Source: Poa pratensis | Taxonomy: Eukaryota > Streptophyta > Magnoliopsida > Poales > Poaceae | Reading direction: 5' to 3' | Length of the DNA stretch: 64,000 bases | NCBI GenBank assembly: GCA_947311845.1 | Contig: CAMZMU010000071.1 | Location: 20,695,399-20,759,398 of the forward strand | Shown here: one piece after another, positions 33,140-43,639 of the stretch | Layout of the letters: each line of letters begins with the position of its first letter | Position numbering within the stretch: the first letter of the stretch is position 1 | The notes under the pieces: generated by a model | Told to the model about the DNA's origin: nothing | The model's database searches: none | Seen by the model: only the letters and a program-made list of their open reading frames with translations | Translations under genes and position numbers: made by a program

Positions 33140-34718
33140 GAAGATCGAAGATGTGAAACTAGGCATCTGTCGTTCACGCTTTTGAACACAAATGTGGTAG
33201 AAATTTATGGTACAGTGTATAGCGCAATAGCTAGTGTGCTCTGAAATAAAATATCGTGGTTCTTTCAATAGAGTATGAATAACTTTGGGTAGTAAAATAA
33301 ATATTTATGGCTAGCTAGTGGGTAGTGAAGCCAGAGTGAATAGGTGCATCCACACGGCATGGATACATATTGGGTCACCATTATATAGCATGAGTGAAAC
33401 AGGGAGAGGGAAAGGAGCCCACTTTGTTTCGAAGTAATTCACATAGGTGGAGATTGTTGGCTCTAGGAGGAGCGAGGTCATCTATGAAGTTGAAATTGCA
33501 AGAATCGTTTTATGTACATAGAAGTGGAATGCATCCGAATTTTGAGTGGAAGCTGAAGCTAAAAGGGAAGATCGTTCTTCCTTTATGTAGACACTTTTCT
33601 CTAAGAAATTGCTAGCCACCTAGAGCTACTGTGGTGAGGGTTTGGGAGTACTTGATGAGTTCATCCTATCTATGCTGCGTGTGACACCTCACACTGAGCG
33701 GCACCGTGGAAACGTTTCCCAGAGATCACTGAAGCTGCGTAGAGTCTCTGCTAGCTAACACGATCAGTCCAAGGTGAATAAGGCAGTTGGACATTTGCCT
33801 TATTCAGTTGCCATATGGGTGTTGTAAAGCCGTTCTGTTTGATATATAGGAATACGAAAATGTGTATTCGTGAAGTTTTTTTCCACTATGATATGGTTCT
33901 CCCGCTACAGTATGAATAAATTTCTATTTTTCACTGCCACCTATCTTCGTGATCTATTTCGTATCTCCCATTGGCACTTTTTCCGTCAATTGCAAAGTTT
34001 CGCGCCAGACACGGTGATTACAAAACGATGACAGTGCAATTAACATGTGATTATATATGCATGTATCTAATTAATTAGGGCAAGCTCGCTTCCATGACAG
34101 AAAGCATTAAACGGTTATCTAATGAAAATCGTGGACAGTGGAAGGATGGGTGTGAAGACCACAACATGCAAAAGTCTAGACATGTCATGTCCTTCCCTGC
34201 CCAGCCAAGTGTATGAAAAGGTGTACTAGCTAGTGTACTCTCAAATATTGAAGTAGTTGGTTATTTACTTATTAGTGTTTGATCCATTGAAGGTTGAGTT
34301 ACCCATCACACCGAACCATGTGGATATAAACTGCCTTCTCTGTGTCGCATTACATGATCTTTGAGGGAAATAGTAGGAACAATACTTAATAAAAAGGGGA
34401 TAACCGAGCGAGGAGCGTGAAGAGTGGATCTCGATGTTAGAATTGGATCATCAAGTGAGGAGGGAGATTTCGCCGTTATCCCGTGGCTAGCAGGGTGTAT
34501 ACGGGAATATGATGTGTCGGGAACTCGAGCAGCAAGTGCAGATTTCTTGTTGGCAGTTCGTTCCGGCTTGCATGTACAAGTATCTCTTGGTGCACCTGTG
34601 TCACATGATCTCCCGTAGCTACAAATATATGCGTAGTGGGGCAAATATTTGGTCAATCCTACCCTTAGAGAAACGCGTAGTAGGCATTCACCATGGACAC
34701 GTACATACTAGGTTAAAT
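33140..34718 (+). repeat. dispersed block, copy E, promoter-like part
   Basis: The longest copy of the non-LAS1 part. It aligns on the left with copy A (10340-10800, 11200-11480) and on the right with G: ATGAAAATCGTGGACAGTGG, CACAACATGCAAAAGTCTAGACATG, GTGTACTCTCAAATATTGAAGTAG, GGTTATTTACTTATTAG (empty MITE site), TTGAGTTACCCATCACACC, TATA-like GTGGATATAAACTGCC at 34319, AGCGTGAAGAGTGGATCTCGATG and TGATGTGTCGGGAACTCGAGCAGCA. Confidence 0.88.
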
Positions 34719-34734
34719 AAGCCACATATGAATT

Positions 34735-35048
34735 TTTTTTTTTGAGAACACAGTACAACACAGACGCTCACAAATACGCACATACACTCACCCCTATGAA
34801 CGCACGCACGCACACCCTACCCCTATGAGCACCTCTGAAGGACTGAGCCGGCAGATCTTGAGGTTGACGAAGTCACCACAGGCGCCTCGCTGTTGACGGG
34901 CACGTCACCTACCACTGAAAGAATAGCGCCGGATAATCCTGGAATAAATCCAGGTAAATGCAAACGCCCATGCCAAGTCTAGGACTTGAACCTGGGTGGG
35001 CTGGTTCCACCACAGGGAACCCAACCATCAGAGCCAAGCTCCGTTTGC
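34735..35048 (-). mobile_element. tRNA-derived SINE, full length, with target duplications
   Basis: Inserted on the minus strand. The target duplication AAGCCACATATGAATT is perfect, at 34719-34734 and 35049-35064. The poly-A tail appears as a T run from 34735. The tRNA-like head (minus strand) reads TTGGCTCTGATGGTTGGG as an A-box region and GGTTCAAGTCCTAG as the B box. The body shares the GCGAGGCG, GTGGTGACTTCGTCAACC and GGCTCAGTCCTTC phrases with the SINE at 14280-14570. It resembles the Au-type SINEs of Triticeae. Confidence 0.9.
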
Positions 35049-35064
35049 AAGCCACATATGAATT

Positions 35065-35490
35065 ACTTGCACATCTCTGCTCGTTCTTTTGTACTATCAG
35101 CCAGGAAAGAGTTGTACCCAACAAGGATCTCCATCTTTCTCATCTCTCCTATTCCGATCTCTTTGCATGGATTTACTTACTCATGACGAAAAGGTTATGC
35201 AACTGATAACAACAAAATCTTTATGCAGAGGCTGGGTGTAATGCTTAAATTAAGTAATAAAGCTCCCTTTATCTAACAAAATCTTTATGCAGAGGCTGGG
35301 TGTAATGCTTAAATTAAGTAATAAAGCTCCCTTTATCAAAACAAAAAAAAAATCTTCGTTGTTCCAACTAGAGAAGAAACTAAGCACACCTCGTTAAAGA
35401 GGGTTTTTTCCATACCCCCCAAACAAAGGCTGTCAATTGCTCGTCCACAGAAGAAAAGCGTTTTACTGCCGAGGGGAGAATAAACTAGCA
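35065..35490 (+). repeat. dispersed block, copy E, 3'-flank part with two LINE tails
   Basis: Equivalent to the LAS1 3' flank (39085-39390): CAGGAAAGAGTTGTACCCAACA, CATCTCTCCTATTCCGATCT, AAAAGGTTATGCAACTGATA and AAAGAGGGTTTTTT. At 35215-35340 it is interrupted by two almost identical 55-bp LINE 3' tails (separate entry). Confidence 0.85.
35215..35345 (+). mobile_element. two tandem, extremely 5'-truncated LINE tails
   Basis: TATGCAGAGGCTGGGTGTAAT...AAAGCTCCCTTTATC occurs twice in a row. Each copy is preceded by AACAAAATCTT, and the second ends in an A-rich tail followed by AAAATCTT. This fits a LINE insertion of only about 50 bp with its target duplication, then a local duplication. The same 3' tail motif is typical of Triticeae LINEs. 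Confidence 0.7.
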
Positions 35491-36300
35491 AATATTACAA
35501 CAACAGTATCATGCTTGATTTATGGAGAGCAACTCCTCTTCCGTCACATTTTTCCACACGCCACCAACCAGTAATATACCCCCTCATGGGAGGGTTCACT
35601 TCTGGCATATCAGAAATCTCGACATTGATATTTCTTGAATGGCCTCATTATCCAGCTACTTCTCGGGGTGCGAATAATAGTGAAAAGTTTTGATCCGACC
35701 ATCGTGCTCAGAATTTCCGTGTTTTGTTGTGCCATCCTTCAGTTCATGATCGACCACATCAAGGGAAGGAAGAATAGCAGCTGACTGTATAAACACGATA
35801 TCATGCCTAACACGGACAGGGGGTCCAGGACTTCGCTATAGACCACCTATTACGTTTCTCTGGCAAGCTTGAGTTAGTAGTTCCCTAAGTGCCATTTTCT
35901 GCTAAACGCGCATTATTCGGTTTCTTCAACTCCAACTGGAACATTCTAGCTCTTCTTTGTTTCCCTTTCAACTGATTCTTGCCCATTGGTCATGGTTCTG
36001 AATTCAATGAGGGTACGATCTTTTGGTGACTTCCGCAGGGACAACATAAGAAGTTTCCTCAAGTAATCCTTAAAAAACGGAAGCTTCCTCAAGTTCTCCT
36101 TCACGTTATTATGTCCTGCCATCTCAATCAACAGATGTGTTGCATCTGGAAAACTTACGTTATTGAGTTTGTCCGTTATTGGTGAAAGATGTGTTAGCTA
36201 GCTCCTATCTCGTGGATTATGTTTGGCCGTTATTGGTGAAAGAGTACTCCTATCTCGTGGACAATCCAATACGGCCGGAATCGTTCAAACAACCAGGGAT
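35491..36300 (-). pseudogene. LAS1 3'-exon fragment, copy E (nearly whole exon 8)
   Basis: Aligns with 39392-40180. A minus frame at 36131-35946 keeps MAGHNNVKENLRKLP..LMLSLRKSPKDRT..MTNGQESVE, parallel to MAGNNNVKEKLRKLPMLSLQKSPKDRT in LAS1, but with a short internal duplication that adds about 13 residues (near 36055-36090). The far end (36170-36290) is rearranged: CCTATCTCGTGGA occurs twice. It lacks exons 1-7. Confidence 0.88.
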
Positions 36301-36497
36301 TATGTTTAATTTGTCCACTACTGTTTCGCCTAAAAAAGTATCAGGATGGCTAGCTAGCTCGTGGGGTGAATTAGTGAAGCCGGAGTCGCGTAAAACGGGT
36401 ATACTGGCCGCCTAGCTTCATTATCTATTTTGTTTCTCCCAGTGTCAGTTGTTTTCGTCAATTGCAAAGTCTTGTGCTGAAGGTGATTAATAATGTA

Positions 36498-36662
36498 CTC
36501 CCTCCGTTCCTAATATAAGATAAGATGTTTTAGCTATCCAACATGTTGTCTACATGCATACTAATATGAGTGCACATACACACTAAAATATGTCTACACA
36601 CATCTAGATATATGTGAATGTAGACAAATGCTAAAACATCTTATATTTAGGAACGGAGGGGG
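36498..36662. mobile_element. Stowaway MITE in copy F (first)
   Basis: Ends CTCCCTCCGTTCCTAATATAAG and CTTATATTTAGGAACGGAGGG, flanked by TA (36496-36497 and 36663-36664). The empty site is visible in copy D as AATGTACAGCTC at 31372. Confidence 0.92.
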
Positions 36663-36855
36663 TACAACTCTAATACTGTATGATTATGATTGCACACCAT
36701 ATTAATGATGTGCGTGTCACGTTGTCAAGGATGAGTCTGGAGATCCAAACATGCAAAAGGCAAGACATGTCCTGCCCTGCCCACATTTATTCAACAGCGG
36801 CGTGTATGATAAGAGGCACTAGTGTACTCTCAAGTATTGGAGTAGCTGGTTGCTA

Positions 36856-36978
36856 CTCCCTCCGTCCCAAAATAAGTGTCTCAAATTTGCACAAAAATGG
36901 ATGTATCTATACATGTTTCAAGTCTAGATACGTCCACTTTTTGACAAATCTAAGACAGTTATTTGTGGACGGAGGGAG
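36856..36978. mobile_element. Stowaway MITE in copy F (second)
   Basis: Ends CTCCCTCCGTCCCAAAATAAGTG and TTATTTGTGGACGGAGGGAG, flanked by TA (36854-36855 and 36979-36980). The interior includes TCTAGATACGTCCA and is different from the MITE at 38639. The empty site is visible in copies D and E as GGTTRTTACTTATTA. Confidence 0.92.
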
Positions 36979-37857
36979 TACTTATAACTGGTTGATGCAA
37001 ATTCGAGGCTTGTGAATATAAACTGGATGCTTCGTATCACATTCATGACCTTCGAGTGAAACTGCAAGACAAAGAAAACGTGAGACAAAGGGGGCAACTG
37101 ACAACCGAGGAGGGGAGCATGGTGCTAGAACTGGATCAGTACGCTGGCTTGGTAACCAGCTGGACGGGAATATGATGCATCGGGAGCAGATGCCAAGGAG
37201 GTGCCAACAGCTATTTCCTACGGTAAAGCAAAGGATCTCCCACACTAGGGGTTAGGCGAGCTACACGCTGATGATGCGAATGCATTGCACATCCAGTCTG
37301 TACCCTTTTGTCCTTCTCGTGCACTGAAAGAAATGGAGTGTCTACATGGTTATCATCTCCCCCATTCCCAATTTTTGAACTTCTGTTTGTAGAGCATTTT
37401 TTTTTACTCATACCGAAAAGATTCTGCAAGTGATGACAACCAGATCTCTATCAATTGTCTCAAGTAGTGAACAAACTGAGCAAAACTGATTAAAGAGGAT
37501 TTTTACATACCCAAGTAAACAGGCTACATTTGCTCGTTTACAGAAGAAAAAATTGTTCTACTGCTGAGGGATTAACTAGCTAATATTAGAACAAAAATTC
37601 CATGCTTGATTTTATGGAGAGCAACTCCAGCTCGAGCTCCAGCTTGTAACGCCACCTAGTTTTCTATGCGCACCAAACGTGCTCAGAGCTAATGTGGTGA
37701 GTGTTTTGGAGTACTTGATGATCTCACCCTCTATCCTGTGTGTGAGACTGCATGGTGGACGGAACCCCTGGAGATGTTTGCCGGAGATCATTGGAGCCGC
37801 AGACTCTGCTAGACATGGCTAGCACGATGAGCCCCAGATGAATACGAGCGCTGAAGA

Positions 37858-38600
37858 TTTTTTTTTTTGCATGGTAATACGATTCTCATTGATAAATAAA
37901 AAACCAGATATAAAATACGTATACACCGATCTTACAGATCTGAAAAGATAGGATAAAACTATGTGACAAACGAACGCCTATCCATCTTCTTCGGCACCAC
38001 CGTAGCAGCCACCAAAGAAAAAATAGACTGATCACCTCTTCACCCGAACTCGACGCGGCTCCATCGCTGATCATCAGCTTTTCGGACCTCCAAATTAGTT
38101 TGACATAAGACAAACCATTGTCGTTGAAAGAATCAGACCGGGGCAGCACGACCCTGGACACGCCATCGAACTTCAGTACTGGCACCCCCGCATGACGACG
38201 TCGGAGTAGGGAACCAGAACCGTCAGCCTCCAACCACGAACCCACCACAAGGTGCACCATCTTTTAGCTGCCACCAGTGCATACCGCCGTCTGTACGTAC
38301 TTCTGGACGAAACCTCTCTGCTCTACCATGGCGCCGGAGACAACGCCGCAGCAACGGGGACAGAGCAGGAGGAAAAACCCATCTGATGGAGTCGCCACCG
38401 CCGCCTCGCCGACACCATCCATGAACCCTACAGCCACCGATCTGAAAGATCGGCACACACACAGTGCCACCAACTCCGAGACGCCGCCATGAAAGATAAC
38501 GCCGGTGTGGGAATAGAGTTGAGGCAGATTTATTTGCCCGGGCGCCGCTCCCACTACCCAACGGCGCACCATGCCAGAAAACTCCTAACCCTAATTACCA
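37858..38600 (-). mobile_element. non-LTR retroelement-like insertion
   Basis: Poly-T at 37858-37868 (poly-A tail on the minus strand), then TCTCATTGATAAATAAAAAACCAG, typical of a retrotransposed 3' end, and a GC-rich 5' part to about 38600. It separates block copies F and G. The overlapping GC-rich frames (38223-38561 and others) have no known domain. No exact target duplication was found. Confidence 0.5.
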
Positions 38601-38601
38601 C

Positions 38602-39391
38602 AGAACATGCAAAAGACTGGATAGTAGCTGGTTATTTACTCCCTCCGTTCCAATTTAATCAATTTAATCATGTCTAGATACATCCACATTTTGTGGATAG
38701 CAAGTCAATTAAATTGGAACGGAGGGAGTACTTATTAGTGGTTGATCCATTAAAGGTTGAGTTACCCAATCACACCAAACCATGTGGATATAAACTGCCT
38801 TCTCCGCGTCGCATTACATGATCTTCGAGGGAAATAGTAAGAACACAACGTCAGAGAAAGGGGATCAATAATCGATCGAGGAGCGTGAAGAGTGGAGCTC
38901 GATGTAAGAATTGGATCAGCAACTGAAGAGGGAGGTTTCACCGTTATCGGGAATATGATGCGTCGGGAACTCGACCAGCAAGTGCTGACGACCTGTTCGC
39001 AGTTCTTTGTAGATCTCATGTACGACAGTACCAGCCTCTCTAATTTGAAATGGAGATACTAGATTACATGGGCCACGTATTACTTGCACATGCTCTGTGG
39101 CCTGTCCTATCAACCAGGAAAGAGTTGTACCCAACATGATCTGTCTTTCCCATCTCTCCTGTTCTGATCTGTTTTCACTATTATACGTTGAACACAGAAA
39201 TAGATTTGCGTACTCATGGCAAAAAGGTTCTGCAATTGATAGCAACAAAAATCTTTGTTGTCCCAAATTGTGAAGAAACTAGGCAAAACCAGTTAAAGAG
39301 GGTTTTTTATACCCCCTATCAAAGGCTATCAATTGCTCATCTACAGAAGAAGTGTTTTACTACTGAGAAGAGAATAATAAACTAGCCAATA
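38602..39391 (+). repeat. dispersed block, copy G, adjoining intact LAS1
   Basis: Has GAACATGCAAAAGACTGG, then GTAGCTGGTTATT interrupted by a Stowaway, TTGAGTTACCCAATCACACC, TATA-like GTGGATATAAACTGCC at 38784, AGCGTGAAGAGTGGAGCTCGATG, TGATGCGTCGGGAACTCGACCAGCA, and the LAS1 3' flank (AAAGAGGGTTTTTTATACCCCC, TTTACTACTGAGAAGAGAATAA). It ends exactly at the stop codon of LAS1 at 39392-39394. This is probably the parent copy, because here the LAS1 sequence is complete. Confidence 0.85.
38639..38728. mobile_element. Stowaway MITE in copy G
   Basis: 90 bp; ends CTCCCTCCGTTCCAATTTAAT and ATTAAATTGGAACGGAGGGAG, TA on both sides (38637-38638 and 38729-38730). The empty site is visible in copy E (GGTTATTTACTTATTAGTG). 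Confidence 0.92.
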
Positions 39392-42300
39392 TTACAACAA
39401 AAATTTCATGCTTGATTTTATGGAGAGCAACTCTTCTTCCGTCACCCTTTTCCACACGCCACCAACCAGTAATGCACCCCTCAGAGGAGATGTCACTTCT
39501 GGCATATCAGAAATCTCATCTTCAGGCTGTGATATTGATATTTCTTGAATGTCCTCATTTTCCAGCTGCTTCTCAGGGTGCGAATAAGAGTCAAACATTT
39601 CAGTCCGACCATCATGCGCAGAATTTCCATATTCTACGGTGCCGTCCTTCAGTTCATGACCAATGACATCGAGGGAAGGAAGAACAGCAGTTGAACTATA
39701 TGAACAAGGTATCATGCCTAACGGACAGGGGGTCCAGGACTTTGCTATAGACCACCTATTACGTTTCTCTGGCAAGCTTGTGCTAATAGTTCCCTCGGTG
39801 CCATTTTCTGCTAAACAAGCATTATCCTGTTTCCTCAACTGCAACTTGAACATTTCCAGCTTCTCAGTTGCGCTTTCAACTGATTCTTGCCCATTGGTCA
39901 TGATTCTGGATTTAATGAGGGTACGATCTTTTGGTGACTTCTGCAGGGACAACATAGGAAGCTTCCTCAATTTTTCCTTCACGTTATTATTGCCTGCCAT
40001 CTCAATCAGCAGTAGTGCTGCATCTGCAATGCACCTTCCACCAATAACGGACAAACCCAATAACTTCTGCAGAAGTTTTGCAAGACAGAAACGAGGGACC
40101 GCGTTCTTGTCCGAAGAGAGTACTCCTATCTCGTGGACAAGTCCAATATGGCCGGAATCCTTCAACTCTTTTATGCTTGTGACAATCCATAGAACCAGTG
40201 AGCACAAGTTTTTCATTGTTGAGGACTCAGCTGGCAAGCATGTATATGATTCACCTATACATATAACGGAACAAATAAGGTCAGTATATCTGTACAAACA
40301 AAACTATACAAGAGCCCTGAAATGGAAATACTAGCATCTGGTTTGAACGATAAAATCAAATATGGCAAGCCTTCCACTTCAGGATTGTGGTGTGAAGCTA
40401 ATCATGATATAAATCAAGGAAATAAGATCGGAGAGATGATAGCAAACTGAAAACAGGTTACACAACTATAAGAGTAGTACCTTTGTGTTCGAGGTTGTCC
40501 CTGGTCTCAATCATTTCAATCACAGACTTTAGTATGCCAAGAAGCACTCTTGGTTCTTTTTCTGATAGTTTTGTTATGATAGTTTTCATCTCTCCATTTG
40601 ATATTTGATTTTGAATATCAGATGAGTGAGTTAAATCGAAACTATCAGTTTGATGCATATCACTGTTATCAGAGATTTCTGGGGCATCGAGTTGGAAAAA
40701 CTCCAACAGAACAGAGACAACCTCAGAAGGACATCTGTAGTAAAGTTGGCGTACATATTTTATGGCATGTAAAATATGTTTTTGGGAACCTGCAATTCAG
40801 AAGAAACTTAATTAACACTGAGCTATCTTGGTCACAAAGATACACTCCGTTTAGAGAGTTATGATTATAAACGATAATGTCATAGGTTCATGTAGTACAC
40901 ACGACTCTGTCATACATACTACACATAATTGCTATTCATGTCACTATCAGATGGTGAAAAGTAAATTGACTCAAGAATATTCACAAAGCAGATCAATAGA
41001 TGGCAGCAAACAAATGACGACAAGTTGTTTGAGCAGTTCCTCAGATTAATGGAAGATATCAGTAGCCCAATCCGGAGTTGGTCAGAGACCTATTAATTGC
41101 ATCGGTCTCTTATTGAATGCAGAAAAATCTCCAGAGTAAGAAAATCTATCTCTATACCCAGATCGCAAAGAAACAGAATAAGCCCATGTTCAAGTTCAAT
41201 CAGAGTTCATGCCACAAGATGACAATACTCACGTTTCCTTTTGGAACCTGTTTTTGCATTTTCAGTATCCTTGCCCCTCAGATTTTGTGCGAGGTCATGC
41301 AATACTGAGCTTAGTTCTAGTCGAGCATCAGGAATAGCCTTAGTTTGGGAATCCCAGTAATTACACTTCAGCCAATCAAATGCCTGAAATTAATAATCTT
41401 ATAATTAGTTAAAGGCTTAAAGCTCTGAGAAGAATCACTGAGAAAAAACCAGCAACACTAAAAAAAATGTTATTTAATTTACCTTAATGGCTGCCAAATG
41501 TAGCAGTCGTAGAGATGGCATATCGCGATGTGAACTCTCTGCATGTGTGCGATAGATATCTTTATTAGGACTAAATTATGCTAGCACAAATTAATGTAGA
41601 TGTATTAGACAGAAACTTCTAACCATGCCGAATGTCAACAAGAATTCGTGGTATTCCAACAGTCTCAGCTAAATCATTTATTGAATGACGAGTTTTCTGC
41701 TTTGGGCTCTCCAAAAAACCATTTATAAGCCTGGATTAAGATTAATAAAAAGTAGAAAATAAGTGTTTATCATATTCAACAAATTTTAAACTTTAGTAGC
41801 AACAATACATTGGTAATCTACGATATATACACCCACAAAAAATTGCCTATATAGTCATCATTATTAAAGTCTTTCCAAGATCATGCATACATTCAGTTTT
41901 TACTAAATATTTGTTGCCAATTTGGTGCTCAGTTGGGCACTCTTTTCTCCAAGGCACAAGGCTGGTACTGGCCGCAGCAAAGAGCAATGCATATTTAATA
42001 CGAAGGCTCTGTTTGACATTGTTGTGGATTCTAGTAAAATCTTACCTTGTTAAGCCGCTTTTAGACACTTTGGAGTTTGGATAGTTGTGTTTTTCTTAAC
42101 CAAGTTGCAAACAGTTGATTTATTGCATTTCAAACATACGAGTGGAAATATGAAACTGCTGGGTAGCAAAACTTCTCTAACTTTAATCTAGTTTACCAAA
42201 CAGAACAATATAGTTTTCTCAGCTTCTCTTTCAATTACAGCATCTTAACAGATAAGCGCGATTCAGTCACACAAATTGCTGAAGACACGAATAATAATAT

Positions 42301-43308
42301 GGGAATTAAACAACATGATAGTTTAAAAAATCAATATAAAGATTAAAGCAGAGAAACTTTGGTCAGGGCCAGCTTTGGTGACATTTTGGTGATATCTTGT
42401 TCCAGAAAAAAATAAAGAAACTGGAAAAAAGGACCACGACATATTGACGCCTAAGTTAGCTAGACTTGTAGGTCTAGCAGCCTAAAGTTCAACTGCATTA
42501 TCAGCACGACTATTTTAACTTTTTAAGCTCGTATTTCCGGAAGTAAGAAATGTTATTTCATCACAATCTCTTGTTCCACAGAACCACATGAAAATAGCCT
42601 CAAAACCATCGACTCACAAATACTAACTTATTCTCCTAAACTGGTTGCACAGTCCACCTCTTTGCACAATAGGATGTGTCATGAATTCTAATCCACCTGA
42701 TAAAAGGCGTTTTGCCTTTAGCACAGCATTATGGCCACTAGAACAATTCACCCGATTAAATCGACGGTACTGTTCATGTTTGACACATAAGGCGAAAATG
42801 TCAACGGGAATTTCCTCACCTAATGATTGCCATCATGTACAGCAAGGAAAGCATTTCATCTGACTCCAGCTTATCAGCAACTCCATCCCTAGAGGGAAAT
42901 TTTCCATCACATATAACTCAATACCAAATCCATTGCACACAGACAGAAAAAAAAGGTTGGAGCTATGCATCAACCAACGTACCGGAAGAAGGGATCTCGC
43001 AGCCGTATCTCGAAGAGGGATGCGGTCACCTCCACGGGGACCGGGAGGCAGCCCCTGCTCCGCCACGCCGCGATCTGCACCGAACGAAACAGTCAGATTT
43101 CTGCGTGCTCCAGCTGTTGGGGCCTTCTCACGATGTTACAGACAGGAAGATGATTTCTTACCCTGCGGAGAGCAGCGTCGGGGTCCGGGTAGGGGGAGAA
43201 GATGGCGTCGCGGACGAAGCGCCACTCCGCCCAGATCGCCCAGGGCACCAGCTTCCGGCCGGTGGTGTGTCCGCCGGCGCCGCCGGTCTCTTCCGCCGCC
43301 GCCTCCAT
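39392..43308 (-). CDS. LAS1: LAS1-like pre-rRNA processing endoribonuclease
   Basis: Eight exons on the minus strand, all with GT-AG introns: 43162-43308, 42983-43074, 42820-42888, 41624-41730, 41483-41538, 41233-41383, 40481-40789, 39392-40254. They sum to 1,794 nt, a 597-residue protein. The N-terminal half is Las1: KLVPWAIWAEWRFVRD at residues 19-34, a GFLESPKQKT segment, and the HEPN nuclease signature R-H-x3-H (Arg137 to His142, RHESSH) formed across exons 4 and 5, then AFDWLKCNYWD. The C-terminal half is variable and low in complexity, as in other plant members. In yeast and animals Las1, with the Grc3/NOL9 kinase, cuts ITS2 during 60S ribosome assembly in the nucleolus; the role here is inferred. 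An in-frame ATG nine codons upstream (43335) is an alternative start. Decayed copies of exon 8 lie at 30-37.6 kb. Confidence 0.92.
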
Positions 43309-43404
43309 CAGAGCTGAGCCAAGCGGCAAATCCAAACCCTACTAAACCCACCGAGCAGCCTCAGTTTCTTTCGTTTGGGGAAAAGATGATGACCCGCTGC
43401 CAAG

Positions 43405-43632
43405 GTGGGACCGAGGGCCGAGCAGGGTGTTAATTGTAATTTTCCAGGGGAGTTGCTAAGGCGCATCCCCACCGGCACCGGCCACCGCGCGGGTGCGGCC
43501 GTGGCCAGCCTCCGGTACATGGCCTCGTCGGAGGAAAGGAGGGAAGGCGGAAGCAACCGGAACGCCAGCGTCGCCGCTCCTCATTCTGCCTCGCACATTG
43601 TCCGCTCCACCCTGCACCACACCAACATGTGA
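43405..43632 (+). other. GC-rich open frame in the LAS1 upstream region
   Basis: Plus frame reading RRIPTGTGHRAGAAVASL, then MASSEERREGG and a stop at 43630. A possible splice acceptor (TTTTCCAG) precedes it at 43448, and GTGAGT follows the last ATG. No domain is recognised. It may be a short leader exon of a divergent transcript or only a GC-rich promoter region shared with LAS1. Confidence 0.22.
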
Positions 43633-43639
43633 GTACCCT

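Larger units (their letters stand above)
36301..37857 (+). repeat. dispersed block, copy F
   Basis: Starts like copy D (TGTTTCGCCTAAAAAAGTATCAGGA), carries two Stowaways (36498-36662 and 36856-36978), then the TATA-like GTGAATATAAACTGG at about 37012, GAGACAAAGGGGGCAACTGA, AATATGATGCATCGGGAGCAG and the LAS1-flank part to 37578. A stub of LAS1 exon 8 (37579-37628, CATGCTTGATTTTATGGAGAGCAACTCC) follows. After it the sequence switches to the region equivalent to 33606-33790 of copy E (GCCACCTAG..TGTGGTGAG..GGAGTACTTGATGA). Confidence 0.88.

Noticed and set aside
38223..38572. Minus frames of 100-112 residues
   Set aside because: Located in the GC-rich end of a retro-inserted sequence; no domain and overlapping alternatives.
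42823..43433. Plus-strand frames of 160 residues
   Set aside because: Antisense to LAS1 exons 1-3, which give a coherent spliced protein.
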